Positions 1 to 9,298 are shown, counted from the stretch's first letter. The stretch: 64,000 bases of DNA from Rubrivivax sp. (GCA_027491255.1 JAIXWM010000082.1:28358-92357); one strand, 5' to 3'. Notes: a model not told the origin generated them from the sequence alone. Program-made: numbers and translations.

Positions 1-2
1 CC

Positions 3-800
3 GACACGAGCAAGGTCGCCAACACCTCGGCCACTGCGGCCTCCACCGGCAGCGACCTCAACGGCAAGGCGGCGCAGGCTGCGGCGCGCCAGGTGCGAGA
101 GCGGCTCGCGGCGTTCTGGGTCGCAAGCCTCGCGCCGGCCGCGCAGGCGCAGGCCGAGGACGTCGTCTTCGCCGACGGCGAGCTGCGCTGCGGCCCGCAC
201 GGGGCGCGCTTCGACGACATCGTGGCCCAGGCCTACCTGGCGCGGGTGCAGCTGTGGAGCGATGGCTACTACGCCACGCCCGGTCTGCACTGGGACCGCG
301 CCACGCTCACCGGACACCCTTTCCACTACTTCGCCTACGGCGCGGCGGTCAGCGAGGTGCTGGTGGACACGCTGACGGGGGAGATGCGGCTGCTGCGCGC
401 CGACCTGCTGCATGACGTGGGGCGCTCGCTGAACCCGGCCATCGACATCGGACAGGTCGAGGGCGCCTATGTGCAGGGCCTGGGCTGGCTGACCTGCGAG
501 GAACTGGTCTGGCACCCCAAGACCGGCGCCTTGCTGACGCATGCGCCCAGCACCTACAAGATCCCGACGGCCAACGACGTGCCGGCGGATTTCCGCACCG
601 CCCTCTTCGACCAGCCCTGCGCCGTCGACAGCATCCACCGCAGCAAGGCCGTGGGCGAGCCGCCGCTGTTGCTGGCTTTCTCGGCCTTCCTCGCCGTCCG
701 CGACGCGGTCTCGGCCGCCGGCGGGCACCGCTCCCATCCGCCGCTGACGGCGCCCGCCACGCCCGAGGCCGTGTTGCGGGCCGTGAATGCGGTGGTGTAA
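3..800 (+). CDS. xdhB: Xanthine dehydrogenase molybdopterin-binding subunit, C-terminal part
   Basis: The reading frame is already open at the left edge, so the gene begins outside the window; about 265 C-terminal residues are visible out of roughly 780 expected. The first residues read DTSKVANTSATAAS, a hallmark of the large (molybdenum) subunit of bacterial xanthine dehydrogenase. Near the end the motif VGEPPLLLAF (Glu codon at 657-659) carries the glutamate that acts as base in xanthine hydroxylation. The enzyme oxidises hypoxanthine and xanthine to urate in the cytoplasm. The maturation gene xdhC follows on the same strand, as in many Proteobacteria. The frame is intact to its TAA stop. 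Confidence 0.93.
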   Translation, partial: DTSKVANTSATAASTGSDLNGKAAQAAARQVRERLAAFWVASLAPAAQAQAEDVVFADGELRCGPHGARFDDIVAQAYLARVQLWSDGYYATPGLHWDRATLTGHPFHYFAYGAAVSEVLVDTLTGEMRLLRADLLHDVGRSLNPAIDIGQVEGAYVQGLGWLTCEELVWHPKTGALLTHAPSTYKIPTANDVPADFRTALFDQPCAVDSIHRSKAVGEPPLLLAFSAFLAVRDAVSAAGGHRSHPPLTAPATPEAVLRAVNAVV

Positions 801-1051
801 GGGGTGCGCACGGGCTGGCGAAGGCAGGCGCGGACCTCGCAGGGCGTCGGGCGCGACCACCCGTGCGGCGGCCCATGCTCGCGGGAGCAGGCCCCGGCGG
901 GCGTGCAGCGCCTCGTCCACACCGGGCCGCGGAGCCGCCGCGTCGGCGAACGCGGGTGGGGCCTGCGCCCTGACGACCACGCCCGGCGCCCTGCCGGCAT
1001 GTTGGCCGGCAGTCGTTCGTCAGCACATCGGCCCTGACCGCGGCCTTCGAA

Positions 1052-1948
1052 ATGCCTTCATCCCGCCCGAGCGCTGACGACCCTCGCACCACAGCCCGCG
1101 CCGCCCTGGCCCGCGGCGAGGCTGCTGTGGTGGTCGAGGTCGTGCTGGCACGCGGCTCGGTGCCGCGGGGGCGGGGAACGCGCATGCTCGTCACGGCTGC
1201 GGCCGTGGCAGGAACGATCGGCGGCGGGCACCTGGAGTTGAAGGCGATCGAGTCGGCACGGCGCCGGCTGCAGCGCCCCTGCGGCCCGGACACCGGGCAG
1301 ACCTCCCGGCCTGCGCAGGCGCTTGTCGACACCGAGCATTTCCCGCTCGGCCCGGCGCTGGGCCAGTGCTGCGGCGGCGCGGTGACCCTGCGCTACCTGA
1401 CGCTGGACGCCGCACTGCTGGCGGCCTGGCCCGACCTGCCGCCGCGATTCCATCTGCAACTCTACGGCGCAGGACACGTGGGCCGCGCCCTGGTGCAGGT
1501 GCTGCGCGGCGTGCCCTGCGCCGTGCAGTGGATCGACGAGCGGGAAGATCAATTCCCGCCGCCGGACCCCGGCGAGGACAGCGGTGGCGGCGGCACGGCG
1601 CGCATCGAGCGGGTCTGCGTCGAACCCGTCGAGGCCGAGGTCGCCGCCGCGCCGCCCGGTGCGAGCTTTCTCGTGCTGACGCACAGCCACGACCTGGACC
1701 TGCGCATCTGCGAAGCCATCCTGCGGCGCGGCGACTTCGGCTTCCTCGGCCTGATCGGCAGCCGCACCAAGCGCGCCCGCTTCGTCAGCCGCCTGACCCA
1801 ACGCGGCCTGCCCGCGGCCCTGGTCGAGCGCATCGCCTGCCCGATCGGCCTGCCCGGCCTCGAAGGCAAGGAACCGGGCGTGATCGCGGTGGCGGCGGTG
1901 GCGCAGTTGCTGGCGTTGCATCCCGAGCCGCAGGCGGATCGCGCCTGA
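1052..1948 (+). CDS. xdhC: Xanthine dehydrogenase accessory protein XdhC
   Basis: XdhC binds molybdenum cofactor and delivers the sulfurated form to xanthine dehydrogenase. The 298-residue product shows the N-terminal XdhC/CoxI signatures GTIGGGHLE and GQCCGG and a C-terminal Rossmann-like segment LYGAGHVGRAL, then GLIGSRTKR. Length is normal for the family. The ATG at 1052 gives a start close to the usual N-terminus; I see no strong Shine-Dalgarno. A 251-base stretch separates it from xdhB, in which I find no gene or clear signal; the two are probably still co-transcribed. Confidence 0.92.
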   Translation: MPSSRPSADDPRTTARAALARGEAAVVVEVVLARGSVPRGRGTRMLVTAAAVAGTIGGGHLELKAIESARRRLQRPCGPDTGQTSRPAQALVDTEHFPLGPALGQCCGGAVTLRYLTLDAALLAAWPDLPPRFHLQLYGAGHVGRALVQVLRGVPCAVQWIDEREDQFPPPDPGEDSGGGGTARIERVCVEPVEAEVAAAPPGASFLVLTHSHDLDLRICEAILRRGDFGFLGLIGSRTKRARFVSRLTQRGLPAALVERIACPIGLPGLEGKEPGVIAVAAVAQLLALHPEPQADRA

Positions 1949-2132
1949 GGTCGTCGATGCACACGTCGACACCGACCTCGTCAGGGTCGCACTGCGAAGC
2001 CCGCGCGGAGCATCGGCCGCCCGGGACCTCGCGGCTCTGGATGGACAGGTAAACAACCTACCGGTCAGGGAACTCGGTTACCGGCGCACGAAGCAGTGCG
2101 CCCGATGGAAGCGCCCCCAAAGGCTCGGCCGC

Positions 2133-2528
2133 TCACCCCTGGGGCACGACCGCCGTCACCTCGATCTCCACCTGCGCCCGGTCCTCGATCAGCGCGGCCA
2201 CCTGGACCGCGGTCATCGCGATCGAGTACACGCCGATCAGCTCGCGGAAGACCGCGCCGATCTCGCGCGCGCGCTTGAGGTACTCACGCTTGTCGACCAG
2301 GTACCAGGTCATGCGGGTGATGTGCTGGGGGCCGGCGCCGGCTTCGGCCAGCACCGCACGCACGTTCAGCAGGGCCTGGCGCACCTGGGCGACCAGGTCG
2401 TCGCTGTCGAAGGCGCACTGCGCGTTCCAGCCGATCTGGCCGGCCACGAAGACCTGCCGGCCTTCGGCGGCCACGCCGTTGGCATAGCCCTTGGGAGCCG
2501 TCCATCCGGCGGGCTGAAGAACTTTCAT
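2133..2528 (-). CDS. Rid-family protein lacking the catalytic arginine
   Basis: A 131-residue single-domain Rid (YjgF/YER057c/UK114) protein. The fold signatures are visible: VFVAGQIGWNAQ, NVRAVLAEAGAG and the C-terminal VEIEVTAVV. In imine deaminases of the RidA type the segment VEVARLPKD carries the essential Arg105; here the aligned segment reads VQVAALIED, with Ala112 in that place. It therefore probably belongs to one of the Rid subgroups without 2-aminoacrylate deaminase activity. It lies 65 bases after the CoA ligase on the same strand, so a role on an enamine or imine in anthraniloyl-CoA breakdown is plausible but inferred. Confidence 0.85.
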   Translation of the reverse strand: MKVLQPAGWTAPKGYANGVAAEGRQVFVAGQIGWNAQCAFDSDDLVAQVRQALLNVRAVLAEAGAGPQHITRMTWYLVDKREYLKRAREIGAVFRELIGVYSIAMTAVQVAALIEDRAQVEIEVTAVVPQG

Positions 2529-2593
2529 CGCATGTGTCTTTCAATCAGAGAGCTTGCACAGGCCGCCCACGCGGCTCCAAACGGTCGGGCACC

Positions 2594-4279
2594 TCAAGCA
2601 CGTAGCTTGAAGCGCTGCAGCTTGCCGGTCTCGGTGCGCGGCAGGCTGTCGCGGAACTCCACCGCGCGCGGGTACTTGTAGGGCGCGATCGTCTGCTTGA
2701 CGAAGTCCTGCAGCGCCCTGACCATGGCCTCGTCGGCGGCCTGACCCGGGCGCAGCACGACGAAGGCCTTGACGATCTGGCCGCGGTCGGCGTCGGCCAC
2801 GCCGATCACGCCGCACTCGGCCACGGCCGGGTGCAGCAGCAGCGCCGACTCGACTTCGGGGCCGGCGATGTTGTAGCCGCCGGAGATGATCATGTCGTCG
2901 GTGCGCGCCTGGTAGACGTAATGCCCGTCGGCATCGACCAGGTAGGCGTCGCCCGTGAGGTTCCAGCCCCGCTGCACGTATTGCGCCTGGCGCGGATCGT
3001 CCAGGTACTTGCAGCCGGTCGGGCCCTTGACCGCCAGGCGGCCGACGCTGCCGCGGGGCAGTTCCTTGAACTCGTCGTCGACGATGCAGGCCCGGTAGCC
3101 CGGTACCGGCACCCCGGTCGCGCCGGGCTTGGCGCTCGCCTCGTCGGCCGAGATGAAGATGTGGAACATCTCGGTCGAGCCGATGCCGTCGATGATCTCG
3201 ATGCCGGTGGCCTCGCGCCACATCGCGCGCGTGGCCGCGGGCAGGGCCTCGCCGGCGCTCACGCACTTGCGCAAGCTGGAAAGCGCCCCCAGCGCCGGGC
3301 CGCGCCCGGCCTGCCCCCCGAGGGGGTCGGGAGCACCTGGGGCGGCCTCGCGTTCTCCCGACCGATCGTGCTGCGCCACCGCTGCGGCCATCGCCCGGTA
3401 TGAGGTGGGCGCGGTGAACAGCACACTGGCGCGGTGCTGTTCGATTGCCGCCGGCAGCGCGTCGGGCGTGGCCTTCTCGAGCAGCACCGTGGCCGCGCCG
3501 ATGGACAGCGGGAACAGCAGCAGCCCCCCGAGCCCGAAGGTGAAGGCCAGCGGCGGGCTGCCGATGAAGACATCGTCGGCCGTGGCGCGCAGCACGTGCG
3601 GCGGCCAGCAGGCGCAGGCGGCCAGCAGGTCGCGGTGGAAGTGCATGGCCGCCTTGGGCTGCCCGGTGGTGCCCGAGGTGAAGGCCATCAGGCAGACGTC
3701 GTCGGCCGCGCTGTCGAAGGGCTCGAAATCCGCCTGCTTCGCGCCGGCCGCCTGCTCCAGCGCCGAGCCCGGGCCGCCGTTGAAGTGCAGCACGGTGCGC
3801 AGCGTCGGGCACTGCGCGCGCGCCTGCTCGAGCTCGCCGGCCAGGCGCGCGTCGCACAGCGCGTGGCTGATCTGCGCCTTGTCGACGATGGTGATCAGCT
3901 CCTTGGCGCGCAACAGCGGCATGGTGCCCACCGCAATGCCACCGGCCTTGATCACGGCCAGGAAGCAGGCCGCCAGCATGGGACTGTTGGCGCCGCGCAG
4001 CAGCACCCGATTGCCGGGCACGAGGCCCAGGTCCTCCACGAGGACGCGTGCGATGCGGTCGGTCTGGTCCTTCAGCTCGGCGTAGGTCCAGACGCTGCCG
4101 TCGGCGCCGATCAGGCAGCGCCGCGCGCCCTCCCCTTGGGCGACGCGGTCGTCCAGCAGAGCCACCGCCGCGTTCAGGCGCCGCGGGAACTGCAGCTCGG
4201 GCCGCTCGAACAGGAACTCAGGCAGGTCCGGCGGCGCCGGCAGGCGGTCGCGCGCAAAGGTGTCGACAGGGGGCGCCAT
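2594..4279 (-). CDS. 2-aminobenzoate/benzoate-type CoA ligase
   Basis: An AMP-forming acyl-CoA synthetase of 561 residues. The ATP loop is TSGTTGQPKAAMHF, the hinge region is TDDMIISGGYNIAGPEVE, and the adenylation lysine sits in PRTETGKLQRFK at the C-terminus. The closest pattern I recognise is the benzoate/2-aminobenzoate-CoA ligase group. Divergent kynB-kynU-kynA would supply anthranilate, which makes 2-aminobenzoate the likely substrate (inference). The aminobenzoyl-CoA monooxygenase/reductase of the known pathway is not in the window. About 28 extra residues, rich in Gly, Pro and Ala, interrupt the domain before SSLRKCVSAGEALP (see the repeat entry). The ATG at 4279 begins a typical N-terminus. 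Confidence 0.85.
   Translation of the reverse strand: MAPPVDTFARDRLPAPPDLPEFLFERPELQFPRRLNAAVALLDDRVAQGEGARRCLIGADGSVWTYAELKDQTDRIARVLVEDLGLVPGNRVLLRGANSPMLAACFLAVIKAGGIAVGTMPLLRAKELITIVDKAQISHALCDARLAGELEQARAQCPTLRTVLHFNGGPGSALEQAAGAKQADFEPFDSAADDVCLMAFTSGTTGQPKAAMHFHRDLLAACACWPPHVLRATADDVFIGSPPLAFTFGLGGLLLFPLSIGAATVLLEKATPDALPAAIEQHRASVLFTAPTSYRAMAAAVAQHDRSGEREAAPGAPDPLGGQAGRGPALGALSSLRKCVSAGEALPAATRAMWREATGIEIIDGIGSTEMFHIFISADEASAKPGATGVPVPGYRACIVDDEFKELPRGSVGRLAVKGPTGCKYLDDPRQAQYVQRGWNLTGDAYLVDADGHYVYQARTDDMIISGGYNIAGPEVESALLLHPAVAECGVIGVADADRGQIVKAFVVLRPGQAADEAMVRALQDFVKQTIAPYKYPRAVEFRDSLPRTETGKLQRFKLRA
3279..3365. repeat. GC-rich palindromic insert inside the CoA ligase
   Basis: Within the CoA ligase a segment of about 87 bases encodes residues that the family lacks, including GAPDPLGGQAGRGPALGAL. 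Its core on the + strand is CTGCCCCCCGAGGGGGTCGG, a short palindrome of the kind seen between genes in Burkholderiales. It keeps the reading frame open. The boundaries are estimated by comparison with remembered ligase sequences (AQHD... joined to ...SSLRKC), not by alignment. Confidence 0.55.
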
Positions 4280-4319
4280 GCAAGCCTCTCGTGAGTACGC
4301 CCACAGGAACGGGCGACGA

Positions 4320-4336
4320 TTTACTTTATAACTAAA
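4320..4336. promoter_or_regulatory. AT-rich imperfect palindrome in the kyn/CoA-ligase divergent promoter
   Basis: TTTACTTTATAACTAAA is an imperfect 17-base palindrome (6 of 8 pairs match around the centre at 4328). It is the only strongly AT-rich block in the 205 bases between the divergent ligase and kynB starts. It resembles a MarR- or Lrp-type operator in layout. The bound regulator is unknown and no regulator gene lies next to it. Confidence 0.4.
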
Positions 4337-4484
4337 CTATTTCCTGTGGCAGCCCCATGACACCCGGATCGACCCTGATACCCTGCGCAGGGACGTCGCT
4401 CCAGGGGCATTCAGGGCCAGGGCCACCACCCCGGAACGAGCCTGCCGAGCCGCCGCATCACCGCCCACGGAGGACCTGAGGATC

Positions 4485-5162
4485 TTGGACACCGCCCTGC
4501 CCCGTCTGTGGGACATCTCGCCACCCGTGCACGAAGGCTCGCCCGTCTTCCCCGGCGACACGCCCTACGCCCAGACCTGGAGCTGGACGATCGGCCCCGG
4601 CTGCCCTGTCAATGTGGCCACCTTGTCGCTCAGCCCGCACGTGGGCGCGCACGCCGACGCGCCGCGGCACTACGACGCCGACGGCGCCTGCGCCGGCGCC
4701 TTGCCGCTGGAGCCCTACCTCGGCCCCTGCCGTGTCGTCCATGCGCTGGGCGCCCACCCACTCGTCACCTGGGAGCATGTCGCCGCCGGGCTTCAGGGCC
4801 GCGGCCCGCTGCCGCCGCGGGTGCTGGTGCGCACCTACCACCAGCACCCTGCCGACCGCTGGGACCCCAACCTGGCCGGCCTGGACCCTGCGCTCGTCGA
4901 GCGTCTGGCCGACCTCGGCGTGACACTCGTGGGCATCGACACCGCAAGCATTGATCCAGCCTCCAGCAAGGACCTGCCCAGCCACCAGACCGTGCGCCGA
5001 CGCGGTCTGCGGGTGCTGGAGAACCTCCTGCTCGACGCCGTGCCCGAGGGCGACTACGAACTGATCGCATTGCCGCTGAAGCTGATGCAGGCAGATGCCT
5101 CGCCGGTGCGCGCGGTGCTGCGCACCTTGCCGACGAACGCCACCCCACCGGAGGCCCGATGA
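4485..5162 (+). CDS. kynB: Kynurenine formamidase (arylformamidase)
   Basis: KynB hydrolyses N-formylkynurenine to kynurenine and formate, step two of tryptophan breakdown to anthranilate. The 225-residue product carries the metal-binding cyclase-family motif in SPHVGAHADAPRH and begins with LWDISPPVHEGSPVFPGDTP, typical of bacterial KynB. The start is a TTG at 4485, chosen because GGAGGA lies at 4469-4474, ten bases upstream; no ATG fits. It overlaps kynU by an ATGA, which implies translational coupling. It is the first gene of kynB-kynU-kynA. Confidence 0.93.
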   Translation: MDTALPRLWDISPPVHEGSPVFPGDTPYAQTWSWTIGPGCPVNVATLSLSPHVGAHADAPRHYDADGACAGALPLEPYLGPCRVVHALGAHPLVTWEHVAAGLQGRGPLPPRVLVRTYHQHPADRWDPNLAGLDPALVERLADLGVTLVGIDTASIDPASSKDLPSHQTVRRRGLRVLENLLLDAVPEGDYELIALPLKLMQADASPVRAVLRTLPTNATPPEAR

Positions 5163-6439
5163 CCCTGACCCGTGACGACTGCGCCGCGCTCGACCGCGCA
5201 GACCCGCTGGCGCCGCTGCGCGAGCAGTTCCATGTGCCCGAGGGCCTGGTCTACCTCGACGGCAATTCGCTTGGCCCGCTGCCGCGCACCGCGCCTGCGC
5301 GCGTGGCCGAGGTGATGGAGCAGGAGTGGGGCCAGGGCCTGATCCGCAGCTGGAACAGCGCCGGCTGGATGACGCTGCCGCAGCGCGTGGGCGACAAGAT
5401 CGCGCGCCTGGTGGGCGCCGGCCCGGGCGAGCTCGTCGTCGCCGACTCGACCTCGGTCAACCTGTACAAGGCGCTGAGCGCGGCGCTGCAGCTTGCGACC
5501 GAGTCCGCAGACGCCGCACCGGCCCGGCGGGTCATCGTCTCGGAACGCGACAACTTCCCGACCGACCTGTACATGGCCGAGTCGCTGGCGCGCGAGCACG
5601 GCGGCCGGCTCGAACTGCTGGACGCCGCCGACATTCCCGCCCGGCTGGCGGATGGAAACGGGCACGACGTCGCCATCCTGCTGCTGACGCACGTGAACTT
5701 CCGCACCGGACGGATCCATGACATGGCCGCGCTGACGCAGGCGGCGCACGCGGCCGGCGCGCTCACGGTGTGGGACCTCGCCCACACCGCCGGCGCGCTG
5801 CCGGTGGACCTCACCGCGGCGCAGGCCGACTTCGCGGTGGGCTGCGGCTACAAATACCTCAACGGCGGCCCGGGAGCGCCGGCCTTCGTCTGGGTGCGGC
5901 CCGCGCTCGTCAATCGGGCCTCGCAGCCCTTGGCGGGCTGGATCGGCCACGCCGCGCCCTTCGAGTTCACGCCCGGCTACCGCCCGGCCGCGGGCATCGC
6001 GCGCTATTTGTGTGGCACCCCGCCCATCCTGGCCGTGGCGGCGCTCGAGTGCGGCGTGGACACCGTCCTCGCGGCCGAGCCCCTGGGCGGGATGGCGGCC
6101 CTGCGCGCGAAGTCGCTCGAACTGACGCGGCTGTTCGCGCGGCTCGTGCGCGAGCGCTGCGCCGGGCATGGCCTGCGCATCGTCTCTCCCGACGAAGATG
6201 CTCGGCGCGGCAGCCAGGTGAGCCTGGCGCGTGACGAGGGCGCCTACGCCATCGTCCGGGCCCTGATCGAGCGCGGCGTGATCGGCGACTTCCGCGCTCC
6301 CGACGTGCTGCGCTTCGGCTTCACGCCGCTGTACCTGCGCCACGTCGACGTCTGGGACGCGGCCGAGCAGCTGCGCGAGGTGCTGGACAGCGGCCAATGG
6401 CGCGAGCCGCGCTTTCACCAACGACAACAGGTGACCTGA
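5159..6439 (+). CDS. kynU: Kynureninase
   Basis: A PLP-dependent hydrolase that cleaves kynurenine to anthranilate and alanine. The 426-residue product has the family N-terminus ([12 protein letters not shown]), a substrate/PLP region ([13 protein letters not shown]) and the Schiff-base lysine at about residue 232 in [13 protein letters not shown]. The ATG overlaps the kynB stop (ATGA), and its own TGA overlaps the kynA start by one base (TGATG). The three enzymes are thus one translationally coupled unit. Length is normal. Confidence 0.95.
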   Translation: MTLTRDDCAALDRADPLAPLREQFHVPEGLVYLDGNSLGPLPRTAPARVAEVMEQEWGQGLIRSWNSAGWMTLPQRVGDKIARLVGAGPGELVVADSTSVNLYKALSAALQLATESADAAPARRVIVSERDNFPTDLYMAESLAREHGGRLELLDAADIPARLADGNGHDVAILLLTHVNFRTGRIHDMAALTQAAHAAGALTVWDLAHTAGALPVDLTAAQADFAVGCGYKYLNGGPGAPAFVWVRPALVNRASQPLAGWIGHAAPFEFTPGYRPAAGIARYLCGTPPILAVAALECGVDTVLAAEPLGGMAALRAKSLELTRLFARLVRERCAGHGLRIVSPDEDARRGSQVSLARDEGAYAIVRALIERGVIGDFRAPDVLRFGFTPLYLRHVDVWDAAEQLREVLDSGQWREPRFHQRQQVT

Positions 6440-7404
6440 TGGGCTGCCCCTACGGACACGGCGCGTCCGATGCGCCTGAGGACGACGAAGGCGAACACCC
6501 CAAGGAGACGTCGGGAACCACCCCGCCAGCTCCAGCCGCCGGTATGGCGAGGACGGGCTCGACCGCGGCTGCGCCCCTGCACGCCGCCATCGCCGAGGGC
6601 GCCAAGACCGACTTCTCGCGCGACATGAGCTACGGCGACTATCTGCGCCTGGACCAGGTGCTGAACGCCCAGCACCCGCTGTCGCCCGACCACAACGAGA
6701 TGCTCTTCATCATCCAGCACCAGACGAGCGAGCTGTGGATGAAGCTGATGCTGCACGAGCTGCAGGCCGCCATCGGCGCGGTCGCGCGCGACGAGCTGCC
6801 CGCGGCCTTCAAGATGCTGGCGCGCGTGAGCCGCATCATGGAGCAGCTCGTCCACGCCTGGGACGTGCTGGCGACGATGACGCCGCCGGAATACAGCGCG
6901 ATCCGCGGCTACCTCGCCAACTCCAGCGGCTTCCAGAGCTGGCAGTACCGCTGCATCGAGTTCGCGCTCGGCAACAAGAAGGCGGCGATGCTGAAGCCGC
7001 ACGCGCACCGGCCGGACCTGCTGGCGCGCGTTCAATCGGCCTATGAGGCGCCCTCGCTGTACGACGCGAGCCTGCGCCTGCTGGCCCGGCGCGGCCTGCC
7101 GGTGCCGGCCAGCCACGTGCAGCGCGACTGGCGCGAGCCCTACCCCGCCAGCGACGGCGTCGAGCAGGCCTGGCTCGTCGTCTACCGAGACCCCTCCCGC
7201 CACTGGGATCTCTACCAGCTCGGCGAGGAACTCACCGACCTCGAGGACGCCTTCCGCCTGTGGCGCTTTCGCCACCTCACCACGGTCGAGCGCGTGATCG
7301 GCTTCAAGCGCGGCACCGGCGGCACCAGCGGCGTGGGCTACCTGCGCAAGATGCTCGACGTCGTGCTCTTCCCAGAGATCTGGAAGCTCAGGACGGACCT
7401 GTAG
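6439..7404 (+). CDS. kynA: Tryptophan 2,3-dioxygenase
   Basis: The heme enzyme that opens the indole ring of tryptophan, making N-formylkynurenine, the first step of the pathway. The start is the ATG at 6439, inside the kynU stop, giving 321 residues. After a 50-residue variable, Ala/Thr/Pro-rich leader come [19 protein letters not shown] (distal-side His region), [19 protein letters not shown] and the C-terminal substrate loop [14 protein letters not shown], all characteristic of the family. The gene end overlaps the convergent thioesterase gene by 17 bases. Confidence 0.95.
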   Translation: MGCPYGHGASDAPEDDEGEHPKETSGTTPPAPAAGMARTGSTAAAPLHAAIAEGAKTDFSRDMSYGDYLRLDQVLNAQHPLSPDHNEMLFIIQHQTSELWMKLMLHELQAAIGAVARDELPAAFKMLARVSRIMEQLVHAWDVLATMTPPEYSAIRGYLANSSGFQSWQYRCIEFALGNKKAAMLKPHAHRPDLLARVQSAYEAPSLYDASLRLLARRGLPVPASHVQRDWREPYPASDGVEQAWLVVYRDPSRHWDLYQLGEELTDLEDAFRLWRFRHLTTVERVIGFKRGTGGTSGVGYLRKMLDVVLFPEIWKLRTDL

Positions 7405-7840
7405 CCGGCGGCGCCTCGATCAAGGCGCGCACTGCGGCGGGCAGCGGCACCGACTTCTGTGCCGCGTGGTCGACCCACACGATGCGCGCTCCACCCTCGG
7501 CATAGCGCACGCCCGGCTGGTCGGTGCGCTCGAGCGTGATCCAGGTGTCGAAGCTGCTGCGACCCACCTCCCCGACGTAGTGCCGCGCCAGGACGTCGCC
7601 CGGGTACTCGATCTGCCGCAGGAAGTTGCAGAAGGCGTTGACGATGACCGGGCCCTGCGGCCCCGGGGGCGCCACCCGGGTGAAGATCCATTCAAGCCGC
7701 ACGATCTCCATGTAGCGGAAGTAGACCGTGTTGTTGACATGGCCCATGGCGTCCATGTCGCCCCAGCGCACCGGGATGACCATCTCGTAGACGAGCCTGC
7801 GCGACTGCGGCCCGGGCAACTCGAAGCGCAGGCCGCTCAC
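7388..7840 (-). CDS. Acyl-CoA thioesterase, 4-hydroxybenzoyl-CoA thioesterase family
   Basis: A 150-residue hot-dog-fold thioesterase. The signature [20 protein letters not shown] contains the catalytic Asp and the conserved HVNN. Such enzymes release free acids from acyl- or aroyl-CoA; the substrate cannot be told from sequence. It starts with GTG inside the stop of the preceding yceH gene (GTGA overlap), so it is translated with it, and its end overlaps kynA on the other strand. A link to anthraniloyl-CoA metabolism is possible from position only. Confidence 0.85.
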   Translation of the reverse strand: MSGLRFELPGPQSRRLVYEMVIPVRWGDMDAMGHVNNTVYFRYMEIVRLEWIFTRVAPPGPQGPVIVNAFCNFLRQIEYPGDVLARHYVGEVGRSSFDTWITLERTDQPGVRYAEGGARIVWVDHAAQKSVPLPAAVRALIEAPPATGPS

Positions 7841-8508
7841 TGTTGCACTCCCAACTCGCCGAACAGCCGCGCAACGCTGGTCTCCAGGGCTTCAATGCGG
7901 GCGTGGGCGCGGGCCAGCTCCGCCTTCAATGCCGCCAGTTCGGATGCCGCCACGCTGGGTGAGGCCCCCGCGCCAACCGTGTCGCTTGCCGCCGCCGGCA
8001 GCCCGGCGTCACCGCACAACAGGTGCGCCCAGCGCGACTCGCGCTCGCCAGGTCCACGGGCCAGGCGCAGCACACGGGGCGGGTCCTTCTCGGCCAGCTC
8101 GACGAGGAAAGCCTCGACCGAGGAGATGTCGGCAAAACGATGCAGGCGCTCGCAGTTGATGCGCAACTCGGCGACCGTCTGCGGCCCGCGCAGCATCAGC
8201 ACCGCCAGGAGCGCCACCGCCTGGCTCGGCACGCCCAGTCGACGCCCCATGTTGTGCTCGAAACGCACGACGCGGCTGCCGCTGCCCTCGAAGGCCAGGC
8301 TCAGCGCCTTCAAGCCGTCGACGGCCGTCAGAACCTCGGCCTCGGAGGCCTCGATCACCGGCGCGCGCGCCGTCTTCTGGTTGCAACCGGCCACCAGAGC
8401 GTTCAGCGACAGCGGGTAGGTGTCGGGGACGGTGTGCTGTTTTTCCACCAGGACGCCCAGCACTCGGGCTTCGAGCGGTGTCAGCGGGCGCAATGGGGCG
8501 ATCACCAT
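7837..8508 (-). CDS. YceH/DUF480 winged-helix protein
   Basis: A 223-residue member of the YceH (DUF480) family. It has the N-terminal LTPLEARVLGVLVEKQ, then YPLSLNALVAGCNQKT, LLAVLMLRGPQTVAELR, RESRWAHLL, and a C-terminal coiled coil (LAALKAELARAHARIEALE). The family has two winged-helix domains and no firmly known function. An upstream in-frame ATG at 8535 would add nine residues and overlap the SDR gene; the ATG at 8508 better matches the short N-terminus of known members, so I chose it. It is coupled to the thioesterase gene through a GTGA overlap. Confidence 0.82.
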   Translation of the reverse strand: MVIAPLRPLTPLEARVLGVLVEKQHTVPDTYPLSLNALVAGCNQKTARAPVIEASEAEVLTAVDGLKALSLAFEGSGSRVVRFEHNMGRRLGVPSQAVALLAVLMLRGPQTVAELRINCERLHRFADISSVEAFLVELAEKDPPRVLRLARGPGERESRWAHLLCGDAGLPAAASDTVGAGASPSVAASELAALKAELARAHARIEALETSVARLFGELGVQQ

Positions 8509-8515
8509 GGCGGGC

Positions 8516-9298
8516 TCAGACCGCATGGCCGTCATCGGCCTGGATGATGGCGCCGTTGATGAAGTGGCTCTCGTTGGCGCACAGCATCATCAGCGTCGTG
8601 TCGAGGTCCTGCGGGTGCCCCACGCGCTTGCGCGGCAGCATCTGCACGAGCTTCTGGCCAGCCTCGGTCTGCCAGTGGCGGTGGTTGATCTCGGTGTCGA
8701 TGTAGCCCGGGCAGATGGCGTTGACGTTGATGCCGAAGCGGCCCCACTCGTGCGCCATCGCCCGCGTCATGTGGATCATCGCCGCCTTGCTCATCGCATA
8801 CAGCCCGATCTGGCTGAGCACGCGCAGGCCGGCCATCGAGGCGATGTTGACGATGCGCCCGCCCACGAAGGTGCCCGGCGCGGCGCCGCGGGCGCGGGCG
8901 ATCATGCGCTTGCCCACCTCCTGAGCCACGAAGAAGGCGCCGCGCGCGTTGGTATCCATCACGAAGGCGTAGTCCTCGGGCGTGACGTCCACCAGACGCT
9001 GTGTGGTGCTGACGCCGGAGTTGTTGACCAGGATGTCGATCGTGCCGACCTCGGTCTCGGCGTGGGCGACGGCGGCGCGGATGCTGTCGATGTCGGTGAC
9101 GTCGAGGCTGACGCAATGGGCGTCACCGCCAGCAGCCTCGATCTCGGCACGCAGCGTCGTCAGGCGCTCGGTACGGCGGGCGGCCAGCACCACGGCAGCG
9201 CCGGCGCGGGCCAGCGTGCGCGCGAACTGCGCCCCGAGGCCGCTGGACGCACCGGTCACGAAGGCCACACGGCCCGAAAGGTCGATCTCGTAGGCCAT
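8516..9298 (-). CDS. Short-chain dehydrogenase/reductase
   Basis: A classical SDR of 260 residues: cofactor-binding TGASSGLG near the N-terminus, NNSG in the core, and the catalytic Ser with YAMSK around residue 160, then the PG motif ICPGYIDTEI. The substrate is unknown; a 3-hydroxyacyl-CoA or ketone reductase role is common for this type. The ATG at 9298 follows AGGAGG (read on the minus strand), so an upstream in-frame start is rejected. It is divergent from the ETF-QO gene and upstream of yceH and the thioesterase gene on the same strand. Confidence 0.85.
   Translation of the reverse strand: MAYEIDLSGRVAFVTGASSGLGAQFARTLARAGAAVVLAARRTERLTTLRAEIEAAGGDAHCVSLDVTDIDSIRAAVAHAETEVGTIDILVNNSGVSTTQRLVDVTPEDYAFVMDTNARGAFFVAQEVGKRMIARARGAAPGTFVGGRIVNIASMAGLRVLSQIGLYAMSKAAMIHMTRAMAHEWGRFGINVNAICPGYIDTEINHRHWQTEAGQKLVQMLPRKRVGHPQDLDTTLMMLCANESHFINGAIIQADDGHAV

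Noticed and set aside
801..1051. Small open frames between xdhB and xdhC
   Set aside because: They overlap each other in several frames, are Arg/Pro/Ala-rich and lack any motif or ribosome site.
349..1332. Minus-strand frame opposite xdhB and xdhC
   Set aside because: The translation is a low-complexity Arg/Ala/Pro sequence antisense to a confidently identified gene pair.
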